Assembly: GCA_027492795.1 (NCBI GenBank)
Contig: JAPUEB010000024.1
Coordinates: 1-64,000 of the forward strand
Direction: 5' to 3'
DNA length: 64,000 bases
Source: Chryseobacterium sp.
Lineage (GTDB): Bacteria; Bacteroidota; Bacteroidia; Flavobacteriales; Weeksellaceae
Below, piece by piece: positions 32,900 to 42,389 of the stretch; within the stretch, counting starts at the first letter, position 1; each line of letters opens with the position of its first letter. The position numbers and the translations under genes were made by a program. The notes under the pieces are model-generated. The model saw only the letters and a program-made list of their open reading frames with translations, searched no databases and had not been told where the DNA came from.

Positions 32900-35800
32900 C
32901 TCCTCTTATTAAACTTGTGTTGTGGTCATCTAATTCTTCACTCAAAGGATTGTCTTTTTCATAATTTGCCAGTCTAGATTTCGCTGCAATCAATCCGAAA
33001 ATATAATACAGTCCCGGAATTAAAAACAGCCCGAAAATAGTTCCCAAAAGCATTCCTCCTGCTGCAGCCGTTCCAATGGTTCGGTTTCCAACTGCGCCTG
33101 GTCCTGTCGCCATTGCCAAAGGAAGCAAACCTGCGATAAATGCAAACGAAGTCATCAAAATCGGGCGGAAACGCAATGAAGCGCCTTCCAAAGCCGCATC
33201 TCGAACAGAAATCCCCTCATTTTTCCGCTGAACTGCAAATTCTACAATCAAAACCGCATTTTTTCCAAGCAAACCAATCAACATAATCATTGCGATTTGG
33301 GCGTAAATATTATTTTCTAAACCGAATAGTTGCAGACAGAGAAACGCTCCAAAAATTCCCGTCGGCAACGATAAAATAATCGGTAACGGAAGGATAAAAC
33401 TTTCATATTGCGCCGATAAAATCAGGTAAACAAATCCGAGACAAACCAAGAAAATGTAAACTGCCTCGTTTCCGCGCGAAACTTCATCCTTTGAAATTCC
33501 CGCCCAATCAATTCCATAACCTCTCGGCAAAGTTTTGTCGGCAACTTCTTGAATGGCTTTAATTGCTTCTCCCGAACTGTAACCCGATGCAGGATTTCCG
33601 CTGACTTCCGAAGAATTATACATATTGTAGCGCGTCATTTCCGATAATCCGTAGGTTTTCTTTAAATTCATAAAATCGGAATAGGGAACCATTTCATCTT
33701 TTTTATTTTTCACATACAATTTCAGCAAATCCTGTGGTAAAGCACGATATTGCGGTCCGGCTTGAACAATTACTTTGTAAGGGCGGTCAAAACGGATAAA
33801 TCCCGTTTCGTAATTGGAGCCAATCATTGTTGAAAGGTTATTCAAAGCATTATCAAGCGTTACGCCTTTTTGTTGCGCCAAATCATTATCCACATTCAAG
33901 GTATATTGCGGAAAACTTGCGGAATAGAACGTGAATGCTTCACCAATTTCGGGACGTTTTTTCAACTCTTTCACGAAATCTTTAGACACTTTTTCCATCA
34001 TATGAAAATCGCCGCTTCCGGCTTTGTCCAAAAGTCGCATCTCAAAACCTCCTGCTGCTCCATAACCGGGAATTGACGGCGGTTGGAAAAATTCAATGTC
34101 GGCTCCTGTAATATCCTTGCTTTTTTCCTCCAATTCTTTAATGATTTCTTGGGCGGAAAGTTTTCGGTCTTTCCAATCTTTCAAATTAATCATACAGGTT
34201 CCGGAGTTTGCGCCGGTTCCTTCCGTTAAAATTTCAAAACCTGCCAATGACGAAACGGATTGTACGCCATCCACTTTTTCTGCCACTTTTTGAAGTTGAA
34301 GCGCAATATTATTCGTCCTTTCCAACGTAGAACCGGGCGGAGTTTGGATAATGGCGTAAATCATACCTTGGTCTTCCTGCGGAATAAATCCGGATGGAAG
34401 TTTGTTGCCCAAAAGATAAATTAGACCACAAAAGAGCAGCAGCAAAGGAAGCGTAATCACCTTTCTGGAAACGGTTTTGCTTAAAACATTTTCATATTTT
34501 TTCTGTCCGCGATTGAAGATGTTGTTGAATTTATCTAAAAACAGATTTATCGGCGTTTTCTTCCTTTCTTTTCCGTGATTATTTTTAAGAATTAAAGCAC
34601 ATAAAGCCGGAGTTAAAGTCAATGCAACAACTCCCGAAAGGGTAATCGCAGAAGCCATCGTAATGGAAAACTGACGATAAAAAACGCCAACAGGACCGCT
34701 CATAAACGCAATCGGGATGAAAACCGAAGCCATCACCAAAGTAATCGCCACAATTGCACCGCTGATTTCGTGCATCGCTTTTTCCGTCGCTCGTAAAGGC
34801 GAAAGTCCTTCGTGTTCCATTTTGGCGTGGACTGCTTCTATGACGACAATCGCATCATCTACAACGACACCAATTGCCATTACCAACGCAAAAAGCGAAA
34901 TTAAATTTAAAGTAATTCCAAACGCCGACATCACCGCAAAAGCGCCAATCAACGAAACCGGAACCGCAATAATCGGAATAATGGTGGAACGCCAATCTCC
35001 TAAAAACAGGAATACCACAATTCCCACCAAAACGAACGCCTCAAAAAGCGTGTGAACCACTTTTTCAATGGAAGCGTCCAAAAATCGGGAAACGTCGTAA
35101 CTGATTTTGTAGTGCATTCCTTTCGGAAGGTTGTGTTTTCCAATATCTTCCATTAGTTCCTTTACTTTGGTAATAACTTCACTCGCGTTAGAACCGTAAG
35201 ATTGTTTGATGGTAATCGCAGCCGAAGTTTTCCCGTCCAAAGTGGTGTAAATATCATACATACTGCTTCCAAATTCAATGTCAGCAACATCTTTCAAACG
35301 GATAAATTGTCCGTCTGAATTGGATTTCACGATGATTTCGCCGTACTGTTTTTCGTTGGTGTATCTTCCGGGATATTTGATGACATATTCAAAAGTTGAG
35401 GATTTTTTACCTGAACTTTCACCAGTTTTTCCGGGCGATGCTTCCAAACTTTGTGCGCTCAAAGCACTCATCACTTCATCGGCGGAAATGTTGTAAGCCG
35501 TCATTCTGTCGGGTTTCAGCCAAATTCTCATCGCATAATCACGGTTTCCTACAATATCGGCTTCACCAACTCCGGGAATTCTTTGTAATTCTGGCAAAAT
35601 ATTGATATCGGCAAAATTGTAAACAAATTTATTGTCCACTTTTTTGTCGTCGCTATAAACATTTACATACATTAAAATGTTGGGTTCTTCGCGCGTAATT
35701 TTCACACCTTCACGAACAACCAACGGCGGAAGTTTGTTAATCGCCGAAGAAACGCGGTTTTGTACATTAATCGCCGCAACATTCGGATCAGTTCCCAATT

Positions 35801-36083
35801 GAAAAACCAAATTGATGGACGCTTCACCATCGTTTCCGGCGTCACTTTCCATATATTTCATTCCGGGAACTCCGTTCATTGCGCGTTCCAAAGGAATAAT
35901 GACGGATTTTATTAAAAGTTCGTTGTTTGCTCCGGGATATTCTGCGGTGATGTTTACTTTCGGTGGCGAAATGCTCGGAAATTGGGTAATCGGAAGTTTT
36001 AATAACGATAAAATCCCCAAAAACACGATGATGAGCGAGATGACGATGGACAGAACTGGTCTGCGAATATATTTATTAAACAT
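32883..36083 (-). CDS. RND efflux permease (HAE1/AcrB type)
   Basis: A 1066-residue inner-membrane proton-driven exporter of the hydrophobe/amphiphile (HAE1) family, starting MFNKYIRRPVLSIVISLIIV. Family markers include the periplasmic porter domains, VVDDAIVVIEAVHAKMEHEG with the TM4 aspartates used for proton transfer, and a second membrane half ending LLLGTIFGLFLIPGLYYIF. Likely exports drugs, dyes, detergents or fatty acids; the specificity is not readable from sequence. It lies 15 nt after the adaptor gene. Confidence 0.95.
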   Translation of the reverse strand: MFNKYIRRPVLSIVISLIIVFLGILSLLKLPITQFPSISPPKVNITAEYPGANNELLIKSVIIPLERAMNGVPGMKYMESDAGNDGEASINLVFQLGTDPNVAAINVQNRVSSAINKLPPLVVREGVKITREEPNILMYVNVYSDDKKVDNKFVYNFADINILPELQRIPGVGEADIVGNRDYAMRIWLKPDRMTAYNISADEVMSALSAQSLEASPGKTGESSGKKSSTFEYVIKYPGRYTNEKQYGEIIVKSNSDGQFIRLKDVADIEFGSSMYDIYTTLDGKTSAAITIKQSYGSNASEVITKVKELMEDIGKHNLPKGMHYKISYDVSRFLDASIEKVVHTLFEAFVLVGIVVFLFLGDWRSTIIPIIAVPVSLIGAFAVMSAFGITLNLISLFALVMAIGVVVDDAIVVIEAVHAKMEHEGLSPLRATEKAMHEISGAIVAITLVMASVFIPIAFMSGPVGVFYRQFSITMASAITLSGVVALTLTPALCALILKNNHGKERKKTPINLFLDKFNNIFNRGQKKYENVLSKTVSRKVITLPLLLLFCGLIYLLGNKLPSGFIPQEDQGMIYAIIQTPPGSTLERTNNIALQLQKVAEKVDGVQSVSSLAGFEILTEGTGANSGTCMINLKDWKDRKLSAQEIIKELEEKSKDITGADIEFFQPPSIPGYGAAGGFEMRLLDKAGSGDFHMMEKVSKDFVKELKKRPEIGEAFTFYSASFPQYTLNVDNDLAQQKGVTLDNALNNLSTMIGSNYETGFIRFDRPYKVIVQAGPQYRALPQDLLKLYVKNKKDEMVPYSDFMNLKKTYGLSEMTRYNMYNSSEVSGNPASGYSSGEAIKAIQEVADKTLPRGYGIDWAGISKDEVSRGNEAVYIFLVCLGFVYLILSAQYESFILPLPIILSLPTGIFGAFLCLQLFGLENNIYAQIAMIMLIGLLGKNAVLIVEFAVQRKNEGISVRDAALEGASLRFRPILMTSFAFIAGLLPLAMATGPGAVGNRTIGTAAAGGMLLGTIFGLFLIPGLYYIFGLIAAKSRLANYEKDNPLSEELDDHNTSLIRGDEEQI

Positions 36084-36098
36084 TTTTTCCTCTGTTTT

Positions 36099-37181
36099 TT
36101 AATTCGCTTTATATTTCAAATTTCTGAATACGTCTGAAGGTTTTTCAAACTTCACTTTCAGTTTTTGGTCGTCTTTCACTTTTTGTACGCCATCCAACAA
36201 AATCTTGTCGTTCTCGGTCAATCCTGAAGAAATGATGTAAATATCTGGAAGTTCGTTTCCGATTTTTACTTCTCTAGATTTTGCGACACCGTTTTTATCA
36301 ATCACAAAAACATAGGTTTTATCCTGAATTTCGTAGGTTGCTTTTTGAGGAATGATAATCGCACCCGTCAAAGGAACCGCCATCTGAATTTTACCAGTTT
36401 GATTGTTTCTCAAAATATTTTTAGAATTCGGAAACTTCGCACGAAAAGCGATATTTCCGGTTTCATTGTCAAATTCGCCTTCCACGGTTTGAACGTAACC
36501 ATTTTCTGGAAACTTTTCTCCATTCGCCATCATCAAAGAAACTGGAGTTTGTTGATTTTCAGAAGAATGCGTCATATAATTGATATATTCCGGTTCTGCG
36601 ACATTGAAATAGGCAAAAATTCCAGAATTGTCTGAAAGTGTGGTCAATAAATCGCCTTCATCAATTAAACTTCCGATTTTTAAAGGTAATCTGTTGATAA
36701 TTCCTGAAAATGGCGCTCTTACACTCGTAAAAGAAAGGTGGAGTTGCGCCAATCTCATTTCGGCATTTGCGCCGTCTAATTTTGCTTTCGCCATCGCTCT
36801 TTCCTGTGGCGAAACGACATTGTTTTTGGATAAAGTGCTTGCGTTTTGCAACTCGATTTGTGCTTGTGCAACTTCGGCTTTTGCCTTCAAATATTCCGCC
36901 TGATAAATTTGCGGCATAATCTGGAACAAAACCTGTCCTTGATGCACATATTGACCTTCATCCACAAAAACTTTTTGCAGAAAACCTTTTTCCTGCGCCC
37001 GAAGTTCAATGTTTTTTACCGATTTTATTTGGGCGACATATTCTTTGGTGAGAATGGTGTCTTTTTTAATGGGATTGGTGATGGGATAAACGGCGGCTTC
37101 TTCCTTTTCATCCGTCTTTTTGGAGCAGGAAACCAGCATTAATGCGCTGCACAAAGCAATGCCTGAAAATATTTTAAACAT
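36099..37181 (-). CDS. RND efflux periplasmic adaptor
   Basis: A 360-residue membrane-fusion lipoprotein (LMLVSCSKK, Cys20). It has the usual order of barrel-sandwich hybrid (IELRAQEKGFLQKVFVDEGQYVHQGQVLF), alpha hairpin (residues about 90-150), second lipoyl half (VRAPFSGIINRLPLKIGSLIDEG) and membrane-proximal domain. It links the permease to the TolC-like channel. First gene of the three-gene operon. No local regulator gene is adjacent, and the upstream 326 bp contain a dispersed repeat. Confidence 0.94.
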   Translation of the reverse strand: MFKIFSGIALCSALMLVSCSKKTDEKEEAAVYPITNPIKKDTILTKEYVAQIKSVKNIELRAQEKGFLQKVFVDEGQYVHQGQVLFQIMPQIYQAEYLKAKAEVAQAQIELQNASTLSKNNVVSPQERAMAKAKLDGANAEMRLAQLHLSFTSVRAPFSGIINRLPLKIGSLIDEGDLLTTLSDNSGIFAYFNVAEPEYINYMTHSSENQQTPVSLMMANGEKFPENGYVQTVEGEFDNETGNIAFRAKFPNSKNILRNNQTGKIQMAVPLTGAIIIPQKATYEIQDKTYVFVIDKNGVAKSREVKIGNELPDIYIISSGLTENDKILLDGVQKVKDDQKLKVKFEKPSDVFRNLKYKAN

Positions 37182-37507
37182 AAATTTATTATGATTTTAT
37201 AAAAAAGATTTAGTAGGTAACAAAAACTAATTTTCAACCACAAAAGTCACAAAAGTTATTAATTTGTAAAGATGTAACTGATTAATTTTAAAGTTAAAAT
37301 AAGTCTAAATCCTCGCTTATTTTTACTTTAATAAGTTTTTTATAAACTTTAATCTTTTGTGACTTTTGTGGTTTTAAAAATTGAATTGTATTCAAAAAAA
37401 CAATTTTAATTTTTTAATGTGATTTTTGTATTAATTTCATTGAATTAAATACAAGATTTCCGCTGATTATTATTGATAATCAACTTTTTAAAAGAAAAAT
37501 AAAAATC
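37182..37507. other. Gene-free region holding repeat family 2, copy B
   Basis: No coding frame of note. It contains the inverted repeat 37236-37373 and AT-rich sequence on either side. The promoter of the efflux operon should be between the repeat and 37182; no exact TAnnTTTG box was seen there. Confidence 0.7.
37236..37373. repeat. Dispersed inverted repeat, family 2, copy B
   Basis: AACCACAAAAGTCACAAAAG (37236-37255) and its perfect 20-base complement (37354-37373) flank a 98-bp interior. It shares arms, the block TTAAAGTTAAAATA and the right flank GGTTTTAAAAATTG with copy A at 19682, while other interior bases differ. Confidence 0.9.
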
Positions 37508-37888
37508 CTAGATACGAAGGTTTTCGAGCAGAATGTAACGTCTGTTGACGTTTCTGTTCAACGAAAATAATGGGGAAGGAGACTGGGTTTTTTCCCTAAA
37601 AAATAAATGAAGAACAACGCCAAAAATTACGGCTGCACTTGCAAAAAAAGGAATTAATGACGTGTCGGATGACTGGAAATCATCATCGGTGAGGTCGATT
37701 GTAAAACCGTTGTTATCAGATAGTTTTAAATGTTCTTTATCAAAAACTTTGTCAGAAGAAATGTGTTTTTTGGATAAAGAAATTGTTGAAAAAGACTTTA
37801 TTTCTCCCCCGAAATTCACAGGAAATGCTCCTCTTATCAAGAAAAGGAGAAAAATTAAGGGTAGGAAAAAAGTGAGCCTTGTTTTCAT
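37508..37888 (-). CDS. Small predicted membrane/exported protein
   Basis: A 126-residue protein with an N-terminal hydrophobic segment (MKTRLTFFLPLIFLLFLIRG), a polar middle with SDNNGFTIDLTDDDFQ, a second hydrophobic helix (about residues 79-97, LIPFFASAAVIFGVVLHLFF) and a basic tail (NRNVNRRYILLENLRI). No family recognised. The exact -7 box TACCTTTG at 37897-37904, right in front of the ATG, and the two-helix design support a real gene. Confidence 0.65.
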   Translation of the reverse strand: MKTRLTFFLPLIFLLFLIRGAFPVNFGGEIKSFSTISLSKKHISSDKVFDKEHLKLSDNNGFTIDLTDDDFQSSDTSLIPFFASAAVIFGVVLHLFFREKTQSPSPLFSLNRNVNRRYILLENLRI

Positions 37889-37896
37889 TTATGGTG

Positions 37897-37904
37897 CAAA
37901 GGTA
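37897..37904 (-). promoter_or_regulatory. Promoter -7 box of the 126-residue membrane protein
   Basis: Minus strand reads TACCTTTG, then C, an exact TAnnTTTG match eight bases before the ATG. Confidence 0.7.
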
Positions 37905-37969
37905 AACGTAATGAGGAATACAAACGAAGACTATTAACAAAATTTAACGCATTTTTAGGCTTTTTTAAT

Positions 37970-37977
37970 TAATTTTG
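37970..37977 (+). promoter_or_regulatory. Phosphopantetheinyl transferase promoter -7 box
   Basis: TAATTTTG matches TAnnTTTG, 20 bp before the ATG at 37998. Confidence 0.7.
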
Positions 37978-37997
37978 TAAAGATTTACCAACCTGAT

Positions 37998-38657
37998 ATG
38001 CCTTTCTTCAAGGATTTTACCGACGAAAACGCCACCATTCTTTTCTGGAAATACGATGAATACGATACTTTTGACGAAGATGCGTTGATAGAGCCCGAAA
38101 ATTTGGAAAAAGTAAAACATTACCACCCGAAAAAACTCGCGGAATATCTGATGATTCGCCGAATGCTGAAAATGCAGTTGCCGGAACATAAAATCCTCTA
38201 CAAAACCATCGGACAGCCGTATCTTTTCCCGAAAGATTATTTTATTTCCATCACCCATTCGTTTCCGTTTGCGTCTTTGGCTTTTTCTAAAAAAAGGGTA
38301 GGAATCGATTTGGAGCGGGTTATGCCGAAAATTTTGAAGGTAAAACACAAGTTTTTGCATCACAACGAAATTGCTTGGACTGAAAATGAAGATGAGGTAA
38401 AATTTTTAACCGTAATTTGGGTTATAAAGGAGGCACTTTACAAACTGCATCCTTCAAAATATTGGTCTTTGAAAAATCATTACGAAGTTGAAAAATTTGA
38501 TTTGAATGATTTATCGAATATTAAATGCCGCGTTTTTGATGAAGATTTTGAAGATGAATATGTTGCGAGAGTGACGATGATTGAAGATTTTTATTTTTCT
38601 ATCATTGAAGAAGACCATAAAATCAACTATAAAATTCAGCCAGAAAATATTTTTTGA
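37998..38657 (+). CDS. 4'-phosphopantetheinyl transferase superfamily protein
   Basis: A 219-residue protein of the Sfp-like, two-lobe type, which transfers phosphopantetheine from CoA to carrier proteins. Seen: SITHSFPFASLAFS, the magnesium-binding VGIDLERV (Asp and Glu), and FLTVIWVIKEALYKLHP with the W-x3-KEALYK signature. The target could be the fatty-acid carrier protein or a secondary-metabolite carrier; the linked flavobacterial homologue often stands alone, as here. Own -7 box upstream. Confidence 0.9.
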   Translation: MPFFKDFTDENATILFWKYDEYDTFDEDALIEPENLEKVKHYHPKKLAEYLMIRRMLKMQLPEHKILYKTIGQPYLFPKDYFISITHSFPFASLAFSKKRVGIDLERVMPKILKVKHKFLHHNEIAWTENEDEVKFLTVIWVIKEALYKLHPSKYWSLKNHYEVEKFDLNDLSNIKCRVFDEDFEDEYVARVTMIEDFYFSIIEEDHKINYKIQPENIF

Positions 38658-38739
38658 AGAAATTGTAGCAATATCAAAATCAGTACATTCAATATTTTGC
38701 TAAAAAAGAATTTTTTTAAGAAATTCGTATGATAATCAA

Positions 38740-38781
38740 TGCCACGAATGCACGAATACTCTTATTCGTGCATTCGTGGCA
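38740..38781. repeat. Dispersed inverted repeat, family 1, short-spacer copy
   Basis: TGCCACGAATGCACGAAT (38740-38757) and its exact complement (38764-38781) with only six bases between. The arms are identical to those at 1601-1689. It lies between a convergent pair of genes and could form a very stable hairpin. Confidence 0.9.
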
Positions 38782-38849
38782 ATTTTTAATTATATGAAAT
38801 TACAAATGGTTTATTTTTGTGTATGGTTTAATAAGTAGTTAGAAAGTTT

Positions 38850-41090
38850 TTAGTAAATTTTTCTATAATTTTCAATCACTTTTCGCTGCTCATGAACCAC
38901 GTCGTAAAGAAGTTCCAGAATTTCTCTGATATTTTTCAATTCCGTGAGTTTGGTCATTCGGTTAGGATCGCGGATGTCGAAAAATTCGTTTTCATCGATT
39001 TCTTTTTTGCGTTTTAGAAGTAATTCATCTACGTAATCTTCGGGTTCCAGTTTCGATTCCTGTTTGTGAACTTCCTTAGTTTTATCTTTTTTTAATAAAG
39101 TTAAAGTCCGTTTCAGTTCTGCCGAAATTTTCAAATTCCAACTGTCGAAATCTATTTCCGAAAATTTGTTTTCAGAATTGGCGTATTGCGAAAGTGAAGC
39201 AGTATAAGCGGTAATTAAATGAGAAGTGTTCACGAATTGATGCACTGTTTCCATCCTTTGTCGCTGATTTTTGGGATCAGAGAGCATTCTTTGAAAATTA
39301 TCCGATAAATTGGCGAGGGAAATAATGGCATCTTTTCTTTTCATTTTGTATTGTTCGGCATCAGATTTTTTCCTATTCAAGCGTTCTACAACTGTTTTGA
39401 AATAATTGAGATTTGCCTGCGCAGATTTCTCCATTAAATTGATATTTTGCTTATGCTCCCAAACCGGAAATACAAAATATGAAACCGCAAACGCGATAAT
39501 TCCTGCAATTACAGTATCCAAAATCCTTTCGGTAAAGATTAAATTAACGTTTCCGGGATTCAGAAAATTGAAGGTGATGAAGATATAAATGGTCATAAAA
39601 AACACAGCCCATGCATATTTTTCCTTTAAAAATGAAAAACATAAAATCATCGCAGTAAAAAGAATCGCCAGAAGTGCAGTATTATTTTCAACAAAAGTTA
39701 GGATGAAATAAGCGACAATTGCGCCGGAAGCGGTTCCGTAAATTCGCAGCAAATTTCGGTGTTTTGTGGTGCTGTAAGCCGGTCGCATAATCGCAACAAT
39801 GGTAATCAAAATCCAATAGGCATGACTGATGCCGAGAAAACTCAGTTTTGAAATAGCATAACCGATGAGCAAAGCCACAGTAATTCTGGTGGCGTGTCGA
39901 AATTGTGTGGATTTTAAAGAAAAGTTGTTCAAAAAAACTTTGGAATTCAGTTTTTCGGTTTTCGGGACAAATTTTTCCAAATCCAGACCTGTGGAAAGGC
40001 TTCGCACGTTTTTCAAATCTTGCGAAAAGACGCGGTGAGCACTTTTTACTTCGTCATAAACCTCGTCCACACGACGAAGTATTAAGCGAAGCGCCATGAA
40101 ATCTTCCAAACTTTCGGCAGACAATTCTCGATTTCTAATTTTAAAATATTCATTATAAACTTCCTGAAGTTTTTGTTCTGTAATATCGTTCGCATAGCTT
40201 TTTGTTCCGCTTTGCAGGGCAATTCCGATGTTGGTAATTTCATCCGCCAAAAGCAACAAAAAATAGTGAATTTTATCTAAAACATTGCTTTCATCAAAAT
40301 TTTCGTGAAGTTTTTGATAATTTTGGTCGCTCGTCATCAGTTTTTCATAAAAATCGATGGAGTGGAGGAAGAACAACATCAGCAAACGGCTTGTAGTAGT
40401 GGCTTCGTTTACAATAGTTCTGGTTTTGAAAACGAGTTCGCGCGTGTCTTCCTGCAAATTTTTTATAACGACCTGTTTTGAAATCACTTCTTTATAAAGT
40501 GCATCAAAATCGGCGTTTTTTTGATAAAATTTGGCTTTAATTTTTAAATATTCGGCGAGTTGAAGATAGTTTTCGCCAATCATTTGTCCGGCAAGTTTAT
40601 ACGGCTGAAGTTTTGTAACGACGAGAAAAACCAGAAAAAACCAGATACATCCTGCGGTAAAAATCAACAAACTTTTTAGAACGTGACCTCCCGAAAGATG
40701 GCCATCGATAAAAATAGAAAAAACCACGAGTGTGAGTCCGCCAACTGCTGCAAGACGCTGCCCGTAAACTCCCAACATTGTAAAAAATAGCCCGAAAACA
40801 ATAATTTCTACAAAAATTAATGGTGGAAAATCTTTTAAGATACTTGCAACCGCAGCGACAAAAAAGAAGGAAACAATGGCGATAATTAATGCGTTTCTTC
40901 GTCTGATAAATGGACCCGCCATATCTGTAAGTCCAACGAAACTCGTTCCCAACGGAAAAAGAAAATACTCCTTCAACAAACCGAAATACGCCAAAATAAC
41001 ACTGGGAACCACGATTGACAAAGCAATGCGAACTCCAGCATAAATATGTTGGCTTGTGATGAATTTTTGTATCTCGGATTTGTAGTTCAC
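38850..41090 (-). CDS. FUSC-family inner-membrane protein (YccS/YhfK-like)
   Basis: A 746-residue membrane protein with two blocks of helices (about residues 15-190 and 395-535) each followed by a large helical cytoplasmic part, the layout of FUSC/aromatic-acid-exporter proteins such as YccS. The motif RHATRITVALLIGYAISKL starts the second block. Substrate unknown; export of small organic acids is a family-based guess. A TTG at 41105 extends the frame but lies inside the -7 box (41103-41110), so the GTG at 41090 (VNYKSEIQ) is preferred. Confidence 0.85.
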   Translation of the reverse strand: MNYKSEIQKFITSQHIYAGVRIALSIVVPSVILAYFGLLKEYFLFPLGTSFVGLTDMAGPFIRRRNALIIAIVSFFFVAAVASILKDFPPLIFVEIIVFGLFFTMLGVYGQRLAAVGGLTLVVFSIFIDGHLSGGHVLKSLLIFTAGCIWFFLVFLVVTKLQPYKLAGQMIGENYLQLAEYLKIKAKFYQKNADFDALYKEVISKQVVIKNLQEDTRELVFKTRTIVNEATTTSRLLMLFFLHSIDFYEKLMTSDQNYQKLHENFDESNVLDKIHYFLLLLADEITNIGIALQSGTKSYANDITEQKLQEVYNEYFKIRNRELSAESLEDFMALRLILRRVDEVYDEVKSAHRVFSQDLKNVRSLSTGLDLEKFVPKTEKLNSKVFLNNFSLKSTQFRHATRITVALLIGYAISKLSFLGISHAYWILITIVAIMRPAYSTTKHRNLLRIYGTASGAIVAYFILTFVENNTALLAILFTAMILCFSFLKEKYAWAVFFMTIYIFITFNFLNPGNVNLIFTERILDTVIAGIIAFAVSYFVFPVWEHKQNINLMEKSAQANLNYFKTVVERLNRKKSDAEQYKMKRKDAIISLANLSDNFQRMLSDPKNQRQRMETVHQFVNTSHLITAYTASLSQYANSENKFSEIDFDSWNLKISAELKRTLTLLKKDKTKEVHKQESKLEPEDYVDELLLKRKKEIDENEFFDIRDPNRMTKLTELKNIREILELLYDVVHEQRKVIENYRKIY

Positions 41091-41102
41091 TGAAGTTTTT
41101 TG

Positions 41103-41110
41103 CAAAATTA
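41103..41110 (-). promoter_or_regulatory. FUSC gene promoter -7 box
   Basis: Minus strand reads TAATTTTG, then C. Its final TTG doubles as an apparent in-frame start codon, which must therefore be non-transcribed or barely transcribed. Confidence 0.7.
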
Positions 41111-41120
41111 AGGTTAATAA

Positions 41121-41150
41121 ATAAAAAAAGCTCCGAAAAAATCGAAGCTT
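41121..41150 (-). terminator. porV terminator
   Basis: Minus strand AAGCTTCGA and TCGGAGCTT form a stem with one mismatch around a T loop, followed by seven T residues, 25 bp after the porV stop. It separates porV from the FUSC promoter. Confidence 0.8.
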
Positions 41151-41174
41151 ATAATGTATGAATTTTTCAAATAA

Positions 41175-42344
41175 TTAGTAGTCGTTTCCATTAATACTTT
41201 CGCCACCGATATGCCAAGTAAGCCCGAATCTTAAAGTATTATCCAATGCAGAGTTGAGTTTGGAAGTGTTGATAAGGTAGGAAACATCAAGCTGAAATGC
41301 ATTGTATTTTAAACCAATACCTGCAGTGGCGAATTTTCTCGCTCCCTGCTCCTCGCTTTCGTTAAAATATCCGCCTCTTACCATGAACATATCGTCATAA
41401 GAATATTCCAAAGCTCCGGAATACATAATGCTCTTCGGGTTGCTGAAAGATTTTCCAATTCCCTGGATTACGCCAACATTTGGAACCTCATATACTGGTT
41501 GTCTTGTAAGCGGATCAATTCTTACGATTTCTGCACCTGGAACTAAAATTTTTGATGCTTCTGCTGTAAGTCCCACCCTGTTCAAATCATCAATGTAAAC
41601 ATCGTATCCTGCACCAAGTCTTGCCATAGTTGGAAGGTAGGTTCTGGATGCTTCATCACCTGTGTAGTCTAATTTTGGACCAAGATTTTGAATGGCAAGT
41701 CCTGCATTTATTTTGTTATCCATACCGCCCAATCCGGAAAAACGCGGAGTAGAGTAGTAAGAAGAAATATCTACGGAGAAGGAGTTTGCTGGTTTTAGAG
41801 TAGTGTCTGTATTGAATCCTCCAGAGAGGTCGGAACGGATAAATCTACCGGTAACCGCCATAGAAAATGAATCGGCAAGTCTAAGCGCATAAGCCACATC
41901 TACAGCAAATTCGTTGGGTTTAGCGGTACCTTCATTAGCAATTGCATTATTATCTACAATTCTGGTAAGTTCTACAGAACCCATGTTGAAGTAATAAATA
42001 CTCGCAGAAATTGTAGATCTTTCTTCCTCCCCTAAAAATCTGTAATAAGAACCATACAGAAGGAATACGTCATTGGTAAGTTTCCCCATATATGGGGTAT
42101 AGTTAACGCCTAAACCTGACAAATTTTTTGCGAAAGGATATTTTGCAGCATTCCAATACTGTGAAAAAACGTCGGCAGATGTTGCAACACCTTGGTCGCC
42201 CATACCACCAGAACGGGCATCAGGTGCTACTCGTAGAAAAGGCGCCCCGGTAAGTACGGGTCTGATTTTACTTAAATCCTGTGCAGAAGCGGTGAGCCCT
42301 ACACTTAAACCTAATCCTAAAAGCAGTCTTTTTGTAAAATCCAT
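41175..42344 (-). CDS. porV: T9SS outer-membrane shuttle protein PorV
   Basis: A 389-residue outer-membrane barrel of the FadL-like type (signal MDFTKRLLLGLGLSVGLTASA). The mature start LSKIRPVLTGAPFLRVAPDARSGGMGDQGVATS is the PorV/LptO hallmark, and the end HIGGESINGND is typical. PorV binds the C-terminal domain of T9SS cargo leaving the Sov pore and takes it to PorU. It has its own -7 box in the 45-bp gap after porU; the TTG at 42365 is part of that box, so the ATG at 42344 is used. Confidence 0.95.
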   Translation of the reverse strand: MDFTKRLLLGLGLSVGLTASAQDLSKIRPVLTGAPFLRVAPDARSGGMGDQGVATSADVFSQYWNAAKYPFAKNLSGLGVNYTPYMGKLTNDVFLLYGSYYRFLGEEERSTISASIYYFNMGSVELTRIVDNNAIANEGTAKPNEFAVDVAYALRLADSFSMAVTGRFIRSDLSGGFNTDTTLKPANSFSVDISSYYSTPRFSGLGGMDNKINAGLAIQNLGPKLDYTGDEASRTYLPTMARLGAGYDVYIDDLNRVGLTAEASKILVPGAEIVRIDPLTRQPVYEVPNVGVIQGIGKSFSNPKSIMYSGALEYSYDDMFMVRGGYFNESEEQGARKFATAGIGLKYNAFQLDVSYLINTSKLNSALDNTLRFGLTWHIGGESINGNDY

Positions 42345-42362
42345 ATAGTAATATTTAATTTC

Positions 42363-42370
42363 CAAATATA
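42363..42370 (-). promoter_or_regulatory. porV promoter -7 box
   Basis: Minus strand reads TATATTTG, an exact TAnnTTTG match in the short porU-porV gap, 18 bp before the porV ATG. porV can thus be expressed without porU. Confidence 0.7.
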
Positions 42371-42389
42371 TAAATTATTTTAACATTTC

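Noticed and set aside
32883-37181. Specific drug assignment for the RND pump
   Set aside because: HAE1 pumps share core motifs; substrate cannot be read from the sequence and no regulator is linked.
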